A DNA stretch of 52,434 nt, taken from Oscillospiraceae bacterium (GTDB taxonomy: Bacteria; Bacillota; Clostridia; Saccharofermentanales; Saccharofermentanaceae). Positions 1 to 9,566 of this stretch are shown here, piece by piece. Numbering within the stretch: the first letter of the stretch is position 1; the number at the start of each line of letters is the position of its first letter. A program made the position numbers and the translations under genes. The notes beneath the pieces are model-generated. The model ran no database searches. It was not told the DNA's origin and worked only from the letters and a program-made list of their open reading frames with translations. The stretch lies in the NCBI GenBank assembly GCA_902776845.1, contig CACYRM010000003.1, positions 1-52,434 on the forward strand. Reading direction: 5' to 3'.

Positions 1-3000
1 GACTGTTATCTGGCTCATTCATGCGTAACCGGTTACGGTGAGAACATCATTAAGGCAGCCCTTAACATTGATATCGGCGAGATAGAGACTATGGCTCATT
101 TCCAGTCCGCCAAGTTCTTCTGTCCTGATGTTGATTTCATTATCGATATCGGCGGCCAGGACATGAAGTGCATGAAGATAAGGAACGGCGTTATCGATTC
201 CATCATGCTCAATGAGGCATGCTCATCAGGATGCGGCTCATTTATCCAGACATTTGCCCAGACACTGGGACTTACAACGCCTGAATTCGCTGAAGCTGCA
301 TTGTCATCGACAAAGCCTGTCGATCTCGGTACACGCTGCACTGTGTTCATGAATTCAAAGGTTAAGCAGGCGCAGAAGGAAGGCGCTTCAGTAGGTGATA
401 TCTCGGCAGGCCTTTCATATTCAGTAGTAAGAAATGCTCTATATAAAGTAATCAAGATCCGTGATACTGAGCAGCTCGGAAAGAATATCGTCGTTCAGGG
501 CGGAACGTTCCTTAATGATGCTATCTTAAGATGCTTTGAGCTTGTATCCGGAAGAGATGTAATAAGACCTAATGTCGCAGGACTGATGGGCGCTTTCGGC
601 GCTGCGCTGATCGCTCAGAGAAGATGCAGGGAAGGCTCAAGATCAGCTGTTCTCGGAAAGGATGAACTCGATTCATTTTCGATGGATACCGAGAATACAC
701 AGTGCCAGGGCTGCACGAATCACTGCAGACTTACTATTGCTACATTCTCCAACGGCACAAAGTTCGTATCCGGCAACCGCTGCGAGAGAGGCGAGGATCT
801 GGCACTCGACAGAGAACCCGTCAATGACAAGAAGAAGCTTCCGAATCTTTTCGATTACAAGTACTCAAGGACATTCAGCTACTATAAGCCTATGAAGCTT
901 GAAGATGCTCCGAGAGGAGAGATCGGTATTCCCCGTGTTCTCAACCAGTATGAGAACTATCCTTTCTGGTTTACCGTTCTTACAAAGCTCGGATTCAGGG
1001 TCCTCGTATCCGCAAGATCCTCACATAAGATATATGAGGGCGGTATGGAGACTATTCCCTCGGAATCAGTATGCTATCCCGCAAAGCTCGCTCACGGCCA
1101 TATCGAGAATCTGATAGACCGTGGTATTACGACGATCTTCTATCCTGATGTTCCTTACGAGAATATCGAAAATGATAATTCCAACAACCACTATAACTGT
1201 CCGATAGTCTGTTCCTATCCTGAGGTTATTCGCAATAACGTTGAGAATCTGCTCGAAAAGAACATCAGATATTTGAATCCTTTCATGCCTCTGGACAACC
1301 TGGACAATGTTGCCCTGCATCTTACTGAATGCTTTGATTATCTCGGAGTATCCGCGGAAGAGGCAAAGCAGGCTGTACAGGCAGGTGCCGAAGAATACTT
1401 CAAATATAAAGAGGATATCAGGAATAAAGGCGTTGAGATCCTTAAGGAGATGGAAGAAAAAGGCCTTAAGGGTATTGTTCTTGCGGGAAGACCTTATCAC
1501 TGCGATCCTGAGATCAACCACGGTATTCCTCAGATGATCAATTCTCTCGGACTTGCGGTTCTCACAGAAGATGCAGTCGCAAAGCCCGGTGTATTAAAGC
1601 GTCCTATCAGAGTTATCGACCAGTGGATGTATCACACAAGACTCTATGAGGCGGCTGCTTTCGTTATAACAAGACCTGATCTGGAACTCGTCCAGCTTAC
1701 GAGTTTTGGCTGCGGACTTGACGCTGTCACATCCGACCAGGTCCAGGAGATCCTTGAATCATCAGGAAAACTCTATACTTTATTGAAGATAGACGAGGTA
1801 AGCAACCTCGGCGCAGCAAGGATCAGAATGAGATCACTTGTCGTTGCCATGAATGAGAGAACCGAGCTTGAACAGAACGGCCAGGCCGCAGCAAATACAT
1901 CTTCTGATGATGCTCCTTACGTTGTTAAGAGAGTGGAGTTTACAAAAGAGCATAAGAAAAATCATACGATCCTTGCTCCGCAGATGGCTCCCATCCAGTT
2001 CGAGTTTGTGGAATCCGTTTTCCATAAGCACGGCTATAAGCTCAAGCTTTTGAAGCAGGCAACACGTGAAGATATCGAATGCGGTCTTAAGTATGTTAAT
2101 AACGACGCATGTTTCCCGACTCTTATCGTTGTCGGACAGATGATCAATGCGATATTAAAGGGCGATATCGATCCTGACAACACGACGCTCGCGATCACTC
2201 AGACAGGCGGCGGATGCCGTGCTACGAACTATGTCGCTTTCTTAAGGAAAGCGCTTAAGGAGGCAGGCTATCCACAGATACCCGTCATTACTATCTCCGC
2301 GCAGAGATTCGAAAAGAATGAGGGCTTCGAATATACTGTCTCGTTCCTGCTCGATGCGATCAAGGCTTTGTGTGCCGGTGACATGGTATCAACTCTGCTA
2401 TTAAGGGTCAGACCGTACGAGAAGGTCCCGGGATCTGCAAATGCCCTTTATTCTTACATCAACAGGATCGGAAGGAAACTTTTCAATCCCAAGCTTTTGA
2501 ACCATGAACTTACCGAAGGCTATGACATCATGATGCCCAACAGCTATTTCTCCAAGAGTATTGAGGAGAAGAAGGCTATCAGGGAATGTCTTGCGCAGAT
2601 AGGGGTCGATTTTGATAATCCTCCTGTCATTACTAAGTACAAGGAGTTCGTTAAGTTCGCAGTGTCGAAGTTCGATGCTCTGCCTCTTGCAGATATTCCC
2701 AGAAAGCCGAGAGTCGGACTTGTCGGCGAGATCCTCGTTAAGTTCCAGCCTGACGCGAATAACAACGCTATAGACGTTATCGAAGCAGAAGGCTGCGAAG
2801 CCGTACTGCCGGGCGTTCTGGATTTCTTCCTTTACTGTGCGTATAACCCGCTCTGGCAGTCCCAGAACCTCGGAAAGAGCAAGAAGACAGGCTATCTCAT
2901 GAAGACAGCGATCAGATTCCTTGAGTCTCTGAGAAAGCCTATAAACAAGGAATTCGCAAAAACAAACGGCAAGTTTATGTTGACCGAAAGGATCCAGGAA

Positions 3001-3336
3001 CTTGCTGAGAAGTCTTCCACTGTTTTAAGCTGCGGCAATTCGTGCGGTGAGGGATGGTTCCTTACGGCCGAAATGATCGAGCTCATTCAGGACGGTGTTC
3101 CGAATATCATCTGCGCACAGCCTTTTGCTTGTCTTCCTAACCATGTAACAGGCAAGGGCATGATCAAGGAATTGAGAAGACAGTATCCTACTTCGAATAT
3201 CGTTCCGATCGACTACGATCCGGGTGCTTCCGAGGCTAACCAGCTTAACAGGATCAAGCTCATGATCAGCACCGCGCGTGCAGTCAGGGAGCAGGAGATC
3301 GAAGAGGAAAAGAAGAAAGCGACAGAGGTCACCTGA
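1..3336 (+). CDS. 2-hydroxyacyl-CoA dehydratase activase-like protein fused to DUF2229 (5' partial)
   Basis: The frame is open from base 1, so the start lies outside the window; 1111 residues are visible, and the ATG at 91 is internal. The N-terminal part is an ASKHA-type ATPase of the BadF/BadG/HgdC family: a VTGYG stretch near residue 9, DIGGQDMK near 46, and the cysteine motifs NEACSSGCGSF (near 72) and GTRCTVF, which in HgdC-type activases hold a [4Fe-4S] cluster at a dimer interface. A second Cys motif (QCQGCTNHC) lies near residue 235. A DUF2229-type region begins near 307 and is followed by an HgdB-like C-terminal region. Such long fusions (about 1400 residues in full) occur in anaerobic Firmicutes; the HgdC family couples ATP hydrolysis to electron injection into radical dehydratases. 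The substrate of this one is unknown and no dehydratase subunits are visible nearby. Its stop overlaps the polA start by one base. Confidence 0.9.
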   Translation, partial: DCYLAHSCVTGYGENIIKAALNIDIGEIETMAHFQSAKFFCPDVDFIIDIGGQDMKCMKIRNGVIDSIMLNEACSSGCGSFIQTFAQTLGLTTPEFAEAALSSTKPVDLGTRCTVFMNSKVKQAQKEGASVGDISAGLSYSVVRNALYKVIKIRDTEQLGKNIVVQGGTFLNDAILRCFELVSGRDVIRPNVAGLMGAFGAALIAQRRCREGSRSAVLGKDELDSFSMDTENTQCQGCTNHCRLTIATFSNGTKFVSGNRCERGEDLALDREPVNDKKKLPNLFDYKYSRTFSYYKPMKLEDAPRGEIGIPRVLNQYENYPFWFTVLTKLGFRVLVSARSSHKIYEGGMETIPSESVCYPAKLAHGHIENLIDRGITTIFYPDVPYENIENDNSNNHYNCPIVCSYPEVIRNNVENLLEKNIRYLNPFMPLDNLDNVALHLTECFDYLGVSAEEAKQAVQAGAEEYFKYKEDIRNKGVEILKEMEEKGLKGIVLAGRPYHCDPEINHGIPQMINSLGLAVLTEDAVAKPGVLKRPIRVIDQWMYHTRLYEAAAFVITRPDLELVQLTSFGCGLDAVTSDQVQEILESSGKLYTLLKIDEVSNLGAARIRMRSLVVAMNERTELEQNGQAAANTSSDDAPYVVKRVEFTKEHKKNHTILAPQMAPIQFEFVESVFHKHGYKLKLLKQATREDIECGLKYVNNDACFPTLIVVGQMINAILKGDIDPDNTTLAITQTGGGCRATNYVAFLRKALKEAGYPQIPVITISAQRFEKNEGFEYTVSFLLDAIKALCAGDMVSTLLLRVRPYEKVPGSANALYSYINRIGRKLFNPKLLNHELTEGYDIMMPNSYFSKSIEEKKAIRECLAQIGVDFDNPPVITKYKEFVKFAVSKFDALPLADIPRKPRVGLVGEILVKFQPDANNNAIDVIEAEGCEAVLPGVLDFFLYCAYNPLWQSQNLGKSKKTGYLMKTAIRFLESLRKPINKEFAKTNGKFMLTERIQELAEKSSTVLSCGNSCGEGWFLTAEMIELIQDGVPNIICAQPFACLPNHVTGKGMIKELRRQYPTSNIVPIDYDPGASEANQLNRIKLMISTARAVREQEIEEEKKKATEVT

Positions 3337-6032
3337 TGAGCACACTCCTTTTGGTTGACGGCAATTCAATAATCAACAGAGCATACTATGCCGTTATAGG
3401 CAGAGCTCCCATGACAGCACCCGACGGTACTCCTACCGGCGCCGTAAACGGTTTCTTCAATTCAGTTCTCGGAGTCATGAAGGAATATGAACCGGATCAT
3501 ATGTGTGTTCTTTTCGACAGGAGAGAGCCGACATTCAGACATAAGATGAGCGCTGAATACAAGGCTAACCGCAAGGGAATGCCCGATGACATGGCGGCAC
3601 AGATGCCGGTTGTTAAGAACCTCCTTGATCTATACGGCATCAAGCGCATGGAACTTGCGGGTTACGAGGCGGACGATCTTATCGGAACACTCTCAAAACA
3701 GGGCGAAGAGCTCGGAATGAATGTCTATATTTTCAGCGGAGACCACGATGATTTCCAGCTTATATCAGATAAAGTTTCCGTTATCATGCCCCAGTCCGGC
3801 AAAGGAAAGGAACCCCGTATCCTCTTTGACCGTAAGATGTTCGAAGACACATACGGAGTAAAGCCTGAGGTCTTTGTTCAGGTTAAGGCTCTTATGGGTG
3901 ATAACTCCGATAATATCAAAGGCGTCGAAAAGGTAGGCGAGAAGACCGCGTTTAAGCTTATAGCCGATTACGGTTCCTGTGACGGCGTTTACGAGAATGC
4001 TGATAAGTTATCGCCTGCGTTAAGTGAACGCATCAAGGCTTCACGCGAACTGCTCGATCTGAATATAAAACTCTGTACTATCGACAGGCAGAGCCCTGTT
4101 GAATTCAGCGCCGGTGATGCGGTTTATCCTTCTGAGACAAGGGATCTTTCCGCCATGTCCGGCGCGCTTAACCGCCTTGCGTTAAGGTCGCTCCTGAAAA
4201 AGCTCGATCTTGAGAATGTTAAGCCTTCGGGTTTTGAGCCTGCTGAAGATGTTGATGAATTCGTAAGCGGAATATCGTCTGAAGTGCAGGAAGCGTTAAA
4301 GAAAGGGATAAGCATCAGGTATGAGATCCCGTCTTCCTTTGATCCTGATAACCTTAACACAGCTATAGATTTTGCTGATATTCCTTCAGGAAACAAAGTT
4401 GTTGTTTTCGACTGGAAAAGCAAGACCTGTTATGTGATAAGCCCTGAGGAATTTGATTCGCTGACATCAGGCAGGGAGATATTTCCGGTCGCATTCGGGT
4501 ATAAGGACAGGTCGAAGCTGATCAGGACTCCGCTTGCGTCCGTAAGATCAGTTTTCGATTGTGAGATAGCAGGCTATGTTCTTAATATTCTTTCGGGCAA
4601 GTCCGATCTTCAAAGGCTTTATGAGAGCGTGATCAGATCCGCTTATCCCGTTGAGGAGAAGAAGGCTGATTACCAGCAGTTATCTATCTTTGACGCTCCT
4701 TTGGAAGATGACGGATCTTCGAAGATAAACGAGATCGCTGAAAAGCTTCTTACTGTCATGGGTATCGCGAAAGTCATTTCGAGAGATATCGAAAAGGATA
4801 ATGATCTTAAGAGCCTTCTCTATGATATAGAGTTCCCGCTTGTTATTACTTTGGATAAGATTGAAAGAAACGGCATGCATGTATCAGGAGAGAGGCTTTC
4901 CGAACTCCACAGCGAGTATACAAAGCGCCTTGAAGATATCGGCGCGAGAGTCTTTGACATCTGCGGCAAGGAATTCAATATCTTATCGCCCAAGCAGCTT
5001 GGTGAGGTCTTATATGGTGAGAAATACTTAGGACTTCCTTCCGGCAAAAAGGGCAAGAGCGGGGAATATTCCACAGGCATTGAAGAGCTTAACAGGTTAA
5101 GACATATGTCTCCCGCGATCGATCATATAATCAAGTACCGCGAATTATCCAAGCTCGATTCTACATATGCGGTCGGTCTTGCACGCGCGATCGGTAGTGA
5201 TTCACGCATCCATACGACTTTTACACAGGCTATGACGAACACCGGAAGACTGTCATCCACCGAGCCTAATCTTCAGAATATTCCGGTAAGGACTGATGAA
5301 GGCTCACGTCTCCGTGAAGCATTTACGGCTGAGGAAGGAAAGATCCTTGTTGACGCGGACTACTCGCAGATCGAACTGCGTCTGCTTGCCTCATTGAGCG
5401 GTGATGAGGTAATGTGTTCGGCATTCCGTGAAGGAGAGGATATCCATAAGAGAACAGCGGCTAAGGTTTTCGGTGTTTCTGAGAAAATGGTGACCCACAA
5501 GATGCGTGCCACCGCGAAAACTGTTAACTTCAGTATTATCTACGGTATTTCAGATTACGGTCTGGCGCAGGATCTCGGCATCGGATATAAAGAGGCAGCT
5601 GAACTCATCAAAGAGTACGGAAACCAGTTTCCGGGGGTTACTTCATACCTTGACAGTCTTAAGAGGACCGGTGAGGAGAAAGGTTATGCCGTAACGATGT
5701 ACGGCAGAAAGCGTATCCTGAACGAACTGAAGAGCCAGAACAGGAATGTAAAGAATTTCGGTTACAGGGTTGCGATGAACACTCCTATTCAGGGAACTGC
5801 TGCGGATATCATAAAGATAGCAATGAACCGTGTCAGCAAAGCTTTGGAGGAGCAGCTTCCTTCGGCAAGACTGGTAATGCAGGTTCACGATGAACTTATC
5901 TGCGAATGTGATGTTAAGGATAAGGATCTTTGCGCATCCATTCTTAAGAATGAAATGGAAGCTGCGGCAAAATTGAGCGTGCCTCTTCTTGCAGAGGTTG
6001 GATTCGGAAAGGACTGGCTGGAAGCAAAGTAA
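3336..6032 (+). CDS. polA: DNA polymerase I
   Basis: Gap-filling and Okazaki-fragment polymerase, 898 residues, a normal length. The N-terminal 5'-3' nuclease domain shows LLVDGNSIINRAYYA at residue 5, YEADDLIG, SGDHDDFQL and the helix-hairpin-helix GDNSDNIKGVEKVGEKTA. The C-terminal polymerase domain has motif A (DADYSQIELR, near 673), motif B (RATAKTVNFSIIYG, near 724) and motif C (QVHDEL, near 849). The middle 3'-5' exonuclease domain is degenerate: the expected DxE metal motif reads FDWKS, so proofreading is probably absent, as in many Firmicutes. The ATG overlaps the upstream stop (TGATG) and the stop overlaps coaE (TAATG), which indicates a tightly coupled operon with coaE and perhaps with the activase gene. 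Confidence 0.97.
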   Translation: MSTLLLVDGNSIINRAYYAVIGRAPMTAPDGTPTGAVNGFFNSVLGVMKEYEPDHMCVLFDRREPTFRHKMSAEYKANRKGMPDDMAAQMPVVKNLLDLYGIKRMELAGYEADDLIGTLSKQGEELGMNVYIFSGDHDDFQLISDKVSVIMPQSGKGKEPRILFDRKMFEDTYGVKPEVFVQVKALMGDNSDNIKGVEKVGEKTAFKLIADYGSCDGVYENADKLSPALSERIKASRELLDLNIKLCTIDRQSPVEFSAGDAVYPSETRDLSAMSGALNRLALRSLLKKLDLENVKPSGFEPAEDVDEFVSGISSEVQEALKKGISIRYEIPSSFDPDNLNTAIDFADIPSGNKVVVFDWKSKTCYVISPEEFDSLTSGREIFPVAFGYKDRSKLIRTPLASVRSVFDCEIAGYVLNILSGKSDLQRLYESVIRSAYPVEEKKADYQQLSIFDAPLEDDGSSKINEIAEKLLTVMGIAKVISRDIEKDNDLKSLLYDIEFPLVITLDKIERNGMHVSGERLSELHSEYTKRLEDIGARVFDICGKEFNILSPKQLGEVLYGEKYLGLPSGKKGKSGEYSTGIEELNRLRHMSPAIDHIIKYRELSKLDSTYAVGLARAIGSDSRIHTTFTQAMTNTGRLSSTEPNLQNIPVRTDEGSRLREAFTAEEGKILVDADYSQIELRLLASLSGDEVMCSAFREGEDIHKRTAAKVFGVSEKMVTHKMRATAKTVNFSIIYGISDYGLAQDLGIGYKEAAELIKEYGNQFPGVTSYLDSLKRTGEEKGYAVTMYGRKRILNELKSQNRNVKNFGYRVAMNTPIQGTAADIIKIAMNRVSKALEEQLPSARLVMQVHDELICECDVKDKDLCASILKNEMEAAAKLSVPLLAEVGFGKDWLEAK

Positions 6033-6637
6033 TGTTTGTACTGGGTATAACAGGAGGAATAGGAAGCGGCAAGAGTACCGTATCAGGTATCCTTGCGGAA
6101 AAAGGTCTTACGGTGCTTGATGCGGATGAGATATCCAGAGCTGTTACGGCTCCGGGCGGAAGGGCAATGCCTGAGATCGCAGCGACATTCGGTAATAAAG
6201 TGGTAACCGCTAGCGGTTCCCTCAACAGACGCGTTATGTCTGATATCGCTTTCAGTGACAAGAAAAAGCTTGATGATCTGAGCACGATCATACACAGACA
6301 TGTTTTCGAGCAGATAGATGAGACTCTGACAAAGGAAAAGGAGAAGGGTTCTAAGTGTGTCGTTCTCGATGTGCCGATCCCGGTAAATAAGTTCCGTGAG
6401 CTCTGTGACCAGATCTGGGTCGTAACGTGTGACAAGGATGTACGTCTTGCCAGACTTCAGAAGAGAGGCATGGATAAGGATGAGGCTGAAAGAAGGATTG
6501 CGGTCCAGATGACTGATGACGAATACTGTGAACTCGGCGATCATTCTATCGATAATTCATGGGATTTGGAGGATCTCAAGGATAAAGTGGAAGTTCTTAT
6601 CCGCGAACAGCTCCACGAAAGAGGTATCAGGATATGA
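6032..6637 (+). CDS. coaE: Dephospho-CoA kinase
   Basis: Last step of coenzyme A synthesis: ATP-dependent phosphorylation of the 3'-hydroxyl of dephospho-CoA, in the cytosol. The 201-residue protein matches the family length. The P-loop GGIGSGKST is at residues 8-16, followed by LDADEISRAVTAPG (substrate-binding Asp) and a lid region with RLARLQKRGMDKDEAERRI. The ATG shares one base with the polA stop. The polA-coaE order is common in Firmicutes. Its own stop overlaps the next start by four bases (ATGA). Confidence 0.95.
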   Translation: MFVLGITGGIGSGKSTVSGILAEKGLTVLDADEISRAVTAPGGRAMPEIAATFGNKVVTASGSLNRRVMSDIAFSDKKKLDDLSTIIHRHVFEQIDETLTKEKEKGSKCVVLDVPIPVNKFRELCDQIWVVTCDKDVRLARLQKRGMDKDEAERRIAVQMTDDEYCELGDHSIDNSWDLEDLKDKVEVLIREQLHERGIRI

Positions 6638-6972
6638 ACATTGCCGCGGTAATAACAGCTTCGGCTTTTGCTGTACTGTCTTTAGTGATACTTATCTATC
6701 TCTTTATTGGCAAAAGTCAGTTCTGCACCGGAAAATATAAAGCTTTTTACCGTGCCTGCTGCGGTGTTTATGTGTCAGGAGCCCTTCTTGTGCTGTTGTT
6801 TACGCTTATCATGAAAGGGCTTCCCGTAGCCTTCGTGATCATTTCAGATATTACGGTTCTCTGTGTTTTTATTTTTACTGCCGGTTTGATCTTCTTTTTA
6901 ACAAAGTCGATGATTGAAGCAGCTGAGAAAGCAGCATCAAAGAATGAAGAAGACGGAAAAAAAGACAGTTAA
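6634..6972 (+). CDS. Small hypothetical membrane protein
   Basis: A 112-residue protein with about three hydrophobic segments (near residues 5-25, 42-62 and 66-92) and a charged, Lys/Glu-rich C-terminal tail, probably cytoplasmic. No family is recognised. The ATG overlaps the coaE stop by four bases (ATGA), so translation is likely coupled to coaE, and the 3' end overlaps the following DUF218 gene. A three-TM protein next to a SanA-like envelope protein suggests an envelope role, but that is inference from position only. Confidence 0.75.
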   Translation: MNIAAVITASAFAVLSLVILIYLFIGKSQFCTGKYKAFYRACCGVYVSGALLVLLFTLIMKGLPVAFVIISDITVLCVFIFTAGLIFFLTKSMIEAAEKAASKNEEDGKKDS

Positions 6973-7606
6973 AAAGCGCTCCAGGATATTTCTGAAGTTA
7001 TTCCTGGTCTTTGCTCTATTGTTCTTCCTGGGAGTGCTGATACTTCAGATACTGAATAATCATGTCGAAAACAGCACGGCTTCGGACCTTTATTCTCTTG
7101 ACAGCTTTACCGCCGGTGATGTCTCAAAAGAACACTATGACGCGGTTATCGTATTGGGGTGTGCAGTATGGAATGATACGGCAAGTCCAATGCTCGCTGA
7201 CCGCCTGAGGACAGCAGCTATGGTATATCAGACGGGTTGCGCGGATTATATCCTTGTAAGCGGTGACAGTGAAAAACCCGGGAAATACGATGAGACCGGA
7301 GTAATGAAAGAATTTCTTGTAAGACAGGGAATAGATCCCGCTTCTGTCGTTTGTGATCCCCTTGGTCTTTCAACTTATGAGACTATGCTAAGAGCGGTCA
7401 GGATCTTTGACATCAAGACAGCTGTTGTTGTTACGACCGGGTTCCATTGCGCAAGATCAGTATATGACAGCCATATGTTCGGTATAGAATCAGTAGGTGT
7501 TGAGGCTGTCAATTCAGGTTATATTATCAGGGAGTATAATTATCAGAGAGAGTTCATAGCACGCGGCAAGGATTTTATCTTTACGCTGATCAAGCCCGGA
7601 TATTAA
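6944..7606 (+). CDS. SanA/ElyC-like DUF218 (YdcF family) membrane protein
   Basis: A 220-residue protein with a basic N-terminus, one signal-anchor helix (near residues 14-36) and an external DUF218 domain: YDAVIVLGCAVW, LADRLRTAA, YILVSGDSEKPGKYDE, STYETM and VVVTTGFHCARS. E. coli SanA and ElyC, in the same family, affect envelope permeability and peptidoglycan or lipid-carrier metabolism; the biochemical activity is not established. I chose the ATG at 6944. A TTG at 6914 would add ten residues (KQLRKQHQR type) but has no better ribosome binding site. The gene overlaps the preceding membrane-protein gene by 29 bases. Confidence is high for the family and low for the function. Confidence 0.87.
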   Translation: MKKTEKKTVKKRSRIFLKLFLVFALLFFLGVLILQILNNHVENSTASDLYSLDSFTAGDVSKEHYDAVIVLGCAVWNDTASPMLADRLRTAAMVYQTGCADYILVSGDSEKPGKYDETGVMKEFLVRQGIDPASVVCDPLGLSTYETMLRAVRIFDIKTAVVVTTGFHCARSVYDSHMFGIESVGVEAVNSGYIIREYNYQREFIARGKDFIFTLIKPGY

Positions 7607-7623
7607 GGCTTTGAGGATTCGAA

Positions 7624-8193
7624 ATGGATTTGCAGAATAAAAGGTTACCATCTTATATAGGCGGATTTTTCGCGATCATTACCGGAATTTTCCTGATACT
7701 GTTTCCGGAGATCTCTTCTGGCGTGATAGGTATCCTGTTCGGAGTTGTTCTTTTTGTTGCGGGATTATCAGAAGTTATCGGATATGTCATTTCGATAAAG
7801 CAGTTCAGGGAAGAAAATTACGGCAAAGCCGCCGGCGCGGAGATCGTGCTTGTTTATTCGGTCATTATCATGGCGCTGGGAGTTTTCTTTATCCTTAAGC
7901 CGGCTATAGTATTGCAGCTCCTGGCAACAATAGTCGGTATTTTCTTCCTTATCGACGGTATCGTAAAACTGAGGCAGGAGATCTTTTTATTCAAAAAGAA
8001 TATGTACAGCATTGTGCTTCTTGGACTTGCAATTGCATTGATAGTTGCCGGAATAGCTTTCCTTATCGATCCGTTCAACGGTACACGGAATACTATCGTT
8101 TTTGCAGGCATCTCGTTTATCGTGAGCGGTATAGAGACGTGTTTCTTAAGTGTTGTAAAAAGAACGGATAATAAAAAGACCCGCAAAAACTGA
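7624..8193 (+). CDS. DUF308 (HdeD-like) membrane protein
   Basis: A 189-residue, very hydrophobic protein with six likely membrane helices arranged as three repeated pairs, each with a small-residue pattern such as GIFLILFPEISSGVIGILFGVVLFVAGL and the matching ALGVFFILKPAIVLQLLATIVGIFFLIDG. This repeat pattern is typical of the DUF308/HdeD family, whose E. coli member is an acid-stress membrane protein; a function in Clostridia is not known. A GAGG sequence precedes the ATG at 7624. The gene is the last of the + strand run and is followed at once by a terminator hairpin that overlaps its 3' end. Confidence 0.82.
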   Translation: MDLQNKRLPSYIGGFFAIITGIFLILFPEISSGVIGILFGVVLFVAGLSEVIGYVISIKQFREENYGKAAGAEIVLVYSVIIMALGVFFILKPAIVLQLLATIVGIFFLIDGIVKLRQEIFLFKKNMYSIVLLGLAIALIVAGIAFLIDPFNGTRNTIVFAGISFIVSGIETCFLSVVKRTDNKKTRKN

Positions 8194-8205
8194 TGCGGGC
8201 CTTTT
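8174..8205. terminator. Bidirectional rho-independent terminator
   Basis: The stem CCCGCA/TGCGGG (8180-8185 with 8194-8199) has an 8-base loop. It is extended past one A/C mismatch by AAAAG pairing with CTTTT (8174-8178 with 8201-8205). It has T-runs on both strands and so can serve the DUF308 gene on + and ychF on -. It lies between the convergent ends at 8193 and 8227. Confidence 0.85.
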
Positions 8206-8226
8206 GAGTTATTCCTGTGTTGATTA

Positions 8227-9321
8227 TCAGACGTTGAATCTGAATACGACGACGTCGCCGTCTTTCATGACATATTCTTTGCCTTCAGATCTTACAAGAC
8301 CTTTTTCCTTGGCTGCGTTGTATGTTCCGTTGGCGATAAGGTCATCATAGGAAACAACTTCAGCACGGATAAAGCCTCTTTCAAAATCCGAGTGGATCTT
8401 TCCTGCAGCCTGGGGAGCTTTTGTTCCTTTCCTGATCGTCCAGGCACGGACTTCCTTGGGTCCTGCGGTAAGGAAAGAGATAAGTCCGAGAAGTGTATAG
8501 GATGCATTGATCATCTTATCAAGACCTGCGCTCTCGATGCCGAGATCTTCGAGGAAAAGCTCACGGTCTTCAGGAGAGAGTTCGCCCAGTTCCTCTTCGA
8601 TCTTTGCGGAGATAACAACAACTCCGGAGCCTTCTTTGTCGGCGATATCCTTAACGGTCTTAACGTAGGGAATATCATCACCGTTTTTGATATCTGATTC
8701 GGCGATGTTCGCACAGTAGAGTACGGGCTTCATTGAGATGAGCTGGAGATCTTTTGTATATTCCTGTTCATCTTCTTCGAAGGAAAGGGTTCTTGCTGAT
8801 TTGCCTTCTGCAAGACAATCATAGATCCTTTCATAGACGGCGAGTTCCTTGGCAAATGCTTTGTCGCCGCCTTTCATCATCTTCTTGGTGCGGTCGATGC
8901 GCTTCTCCATGATCTCAAGATCAGAAAGAATAAGTTCGACATCGATAGTGGCGATATCACCGGCAGGATCAGCGTGACCGTTAACATGGATGACATCAGG
9001 ATCGTCAAAGCATCTGACAACATGAACGATTGCATCGCACTCTCTGATATTGGAAAGAAATTTATTGCCGAGACCTTCACCCTTGGATGCTCCCGCAACA
9101 AGACCTGCGATATCAACGAATTCAACGACTGCAGGAGTGTATTTCTCGGGGTTGTAGATCTCCGCGAGTTTATCTAATCTCTTATCCGGAACGGATACTA
9201 CGCCGACATTGGGTTCTATTGTGCAGAACGGATAGTTTGCGGCTTCTGCTCCTGCTCTTGTGATCGCATTGAAAAGTGTGCTCTTGCCGACATTGGGAAG
9301 TCCTACGATACCAAGCTTCAT
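8227..9321 (-). CDS. ychF: Redox-regulated ATPase/GTPase YchF (OLA1 family)
   Basis: A 364-residue Obg-related P-loop protein. The G1 motif is GLPNVGKST (residues 7-15), G3 is [17 protein letters not shown], and the G4 position reads NIAESD in place of NKxD, the substitution that makes YchF/OLA1 prefer ATP. The C-terminus is a TGS domain ([20 protein letters not shown]). In other bacteria YchF binds ribosomes and affects translation initiation and stress responses. An AGAGG ribosome binding site lies upstream of the ATG at 9321. The gene stands alone on the minus strand, divergent from the comM-like gene. Confidence 0.96.
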   Translation of the reverse strand: MKLGIVGLPNVGKSTLFNAITRAGAEAANYPFCTIEPNVGVVSVPDKRLDKLAEIYNPEKYTPAVVEFVDIAGLVAGASKGEGLGNKFLSNIRECDAIVHVVRCFDDPDVIHVNGHADPAGDIATIDVELILSDLEIMEKRIDRTKKMMKGGDKAFAKELAVYERIYDCLAEGKSARTLSFEEDEQEYTKDLQLISMKPVLYCANIAESDIKNGDDIPYVKTVKDIADKEGSGVVVISAKIEEELGELSPEDRELFLEDLGIESAGLDKMINASYTLLGLISFLTAGPKEVRAWTIRKGTKAPQAAGKIHSDFERGFIRAEVVSYDDLIANGTYNAAKEKGLVRSEGKEYVMKDGDVVVFRFNV

Positions 9322-9378
9322 ATATATACCTCTTTAACTTAATTTGCCTCATAATTTTAGCACATTCAGACCATAATA

Positions 9379-9400
9379 CTTTGTCGGTTCTTTGTCGGTT
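9379..9400. repeat. Tandem 11-bp repeat in the ychF/comM divergent region
   Basis: CTTTGTCGGTT occurs twice head-to-tail (9379-9389 and 9390-9400), with looser copies of the TTTGT.GGTTT theme continuing to about 9440. It lies within the 245-base divergent intergenic region 9322-9566. No other gene is visible in that gap. The repeat could be an operator but no regulator is known. Confidence 0.55.
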
Positions 9401-9539
9401 TTTGTGCAGGGATTGCCGGTTTGTTTGTAGGTTTTTGTAATAATGTGTCGCTGCCGGGTGCTTTTGCCGCAAAACTTGTCTTAAATCTTCAGAGATTCCT
9501 GCGATACTTTTGTACTGATAATCGTTTTCGAAAAAGCGT

Positions 9540-9561
9540 ATCCTCCGTATAAAAGGAGGAT
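9540..9561 (+). promoter_or_regulatory. Hairpin masking the comM ribosome binding site
   Basis: ATCCTCC (9540-9546) is exactly complementary to GGAGGAT (9555-9561), with an 8-base loop. The right arm is the Shine-Dalgarno sequence of the gene starting at 9567. In mRNA the 7-bp stem would hide the ribosome binding site, so translation may be conditional. Confidence 0.6.
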
Positions 9562-9566
9562 TCACC

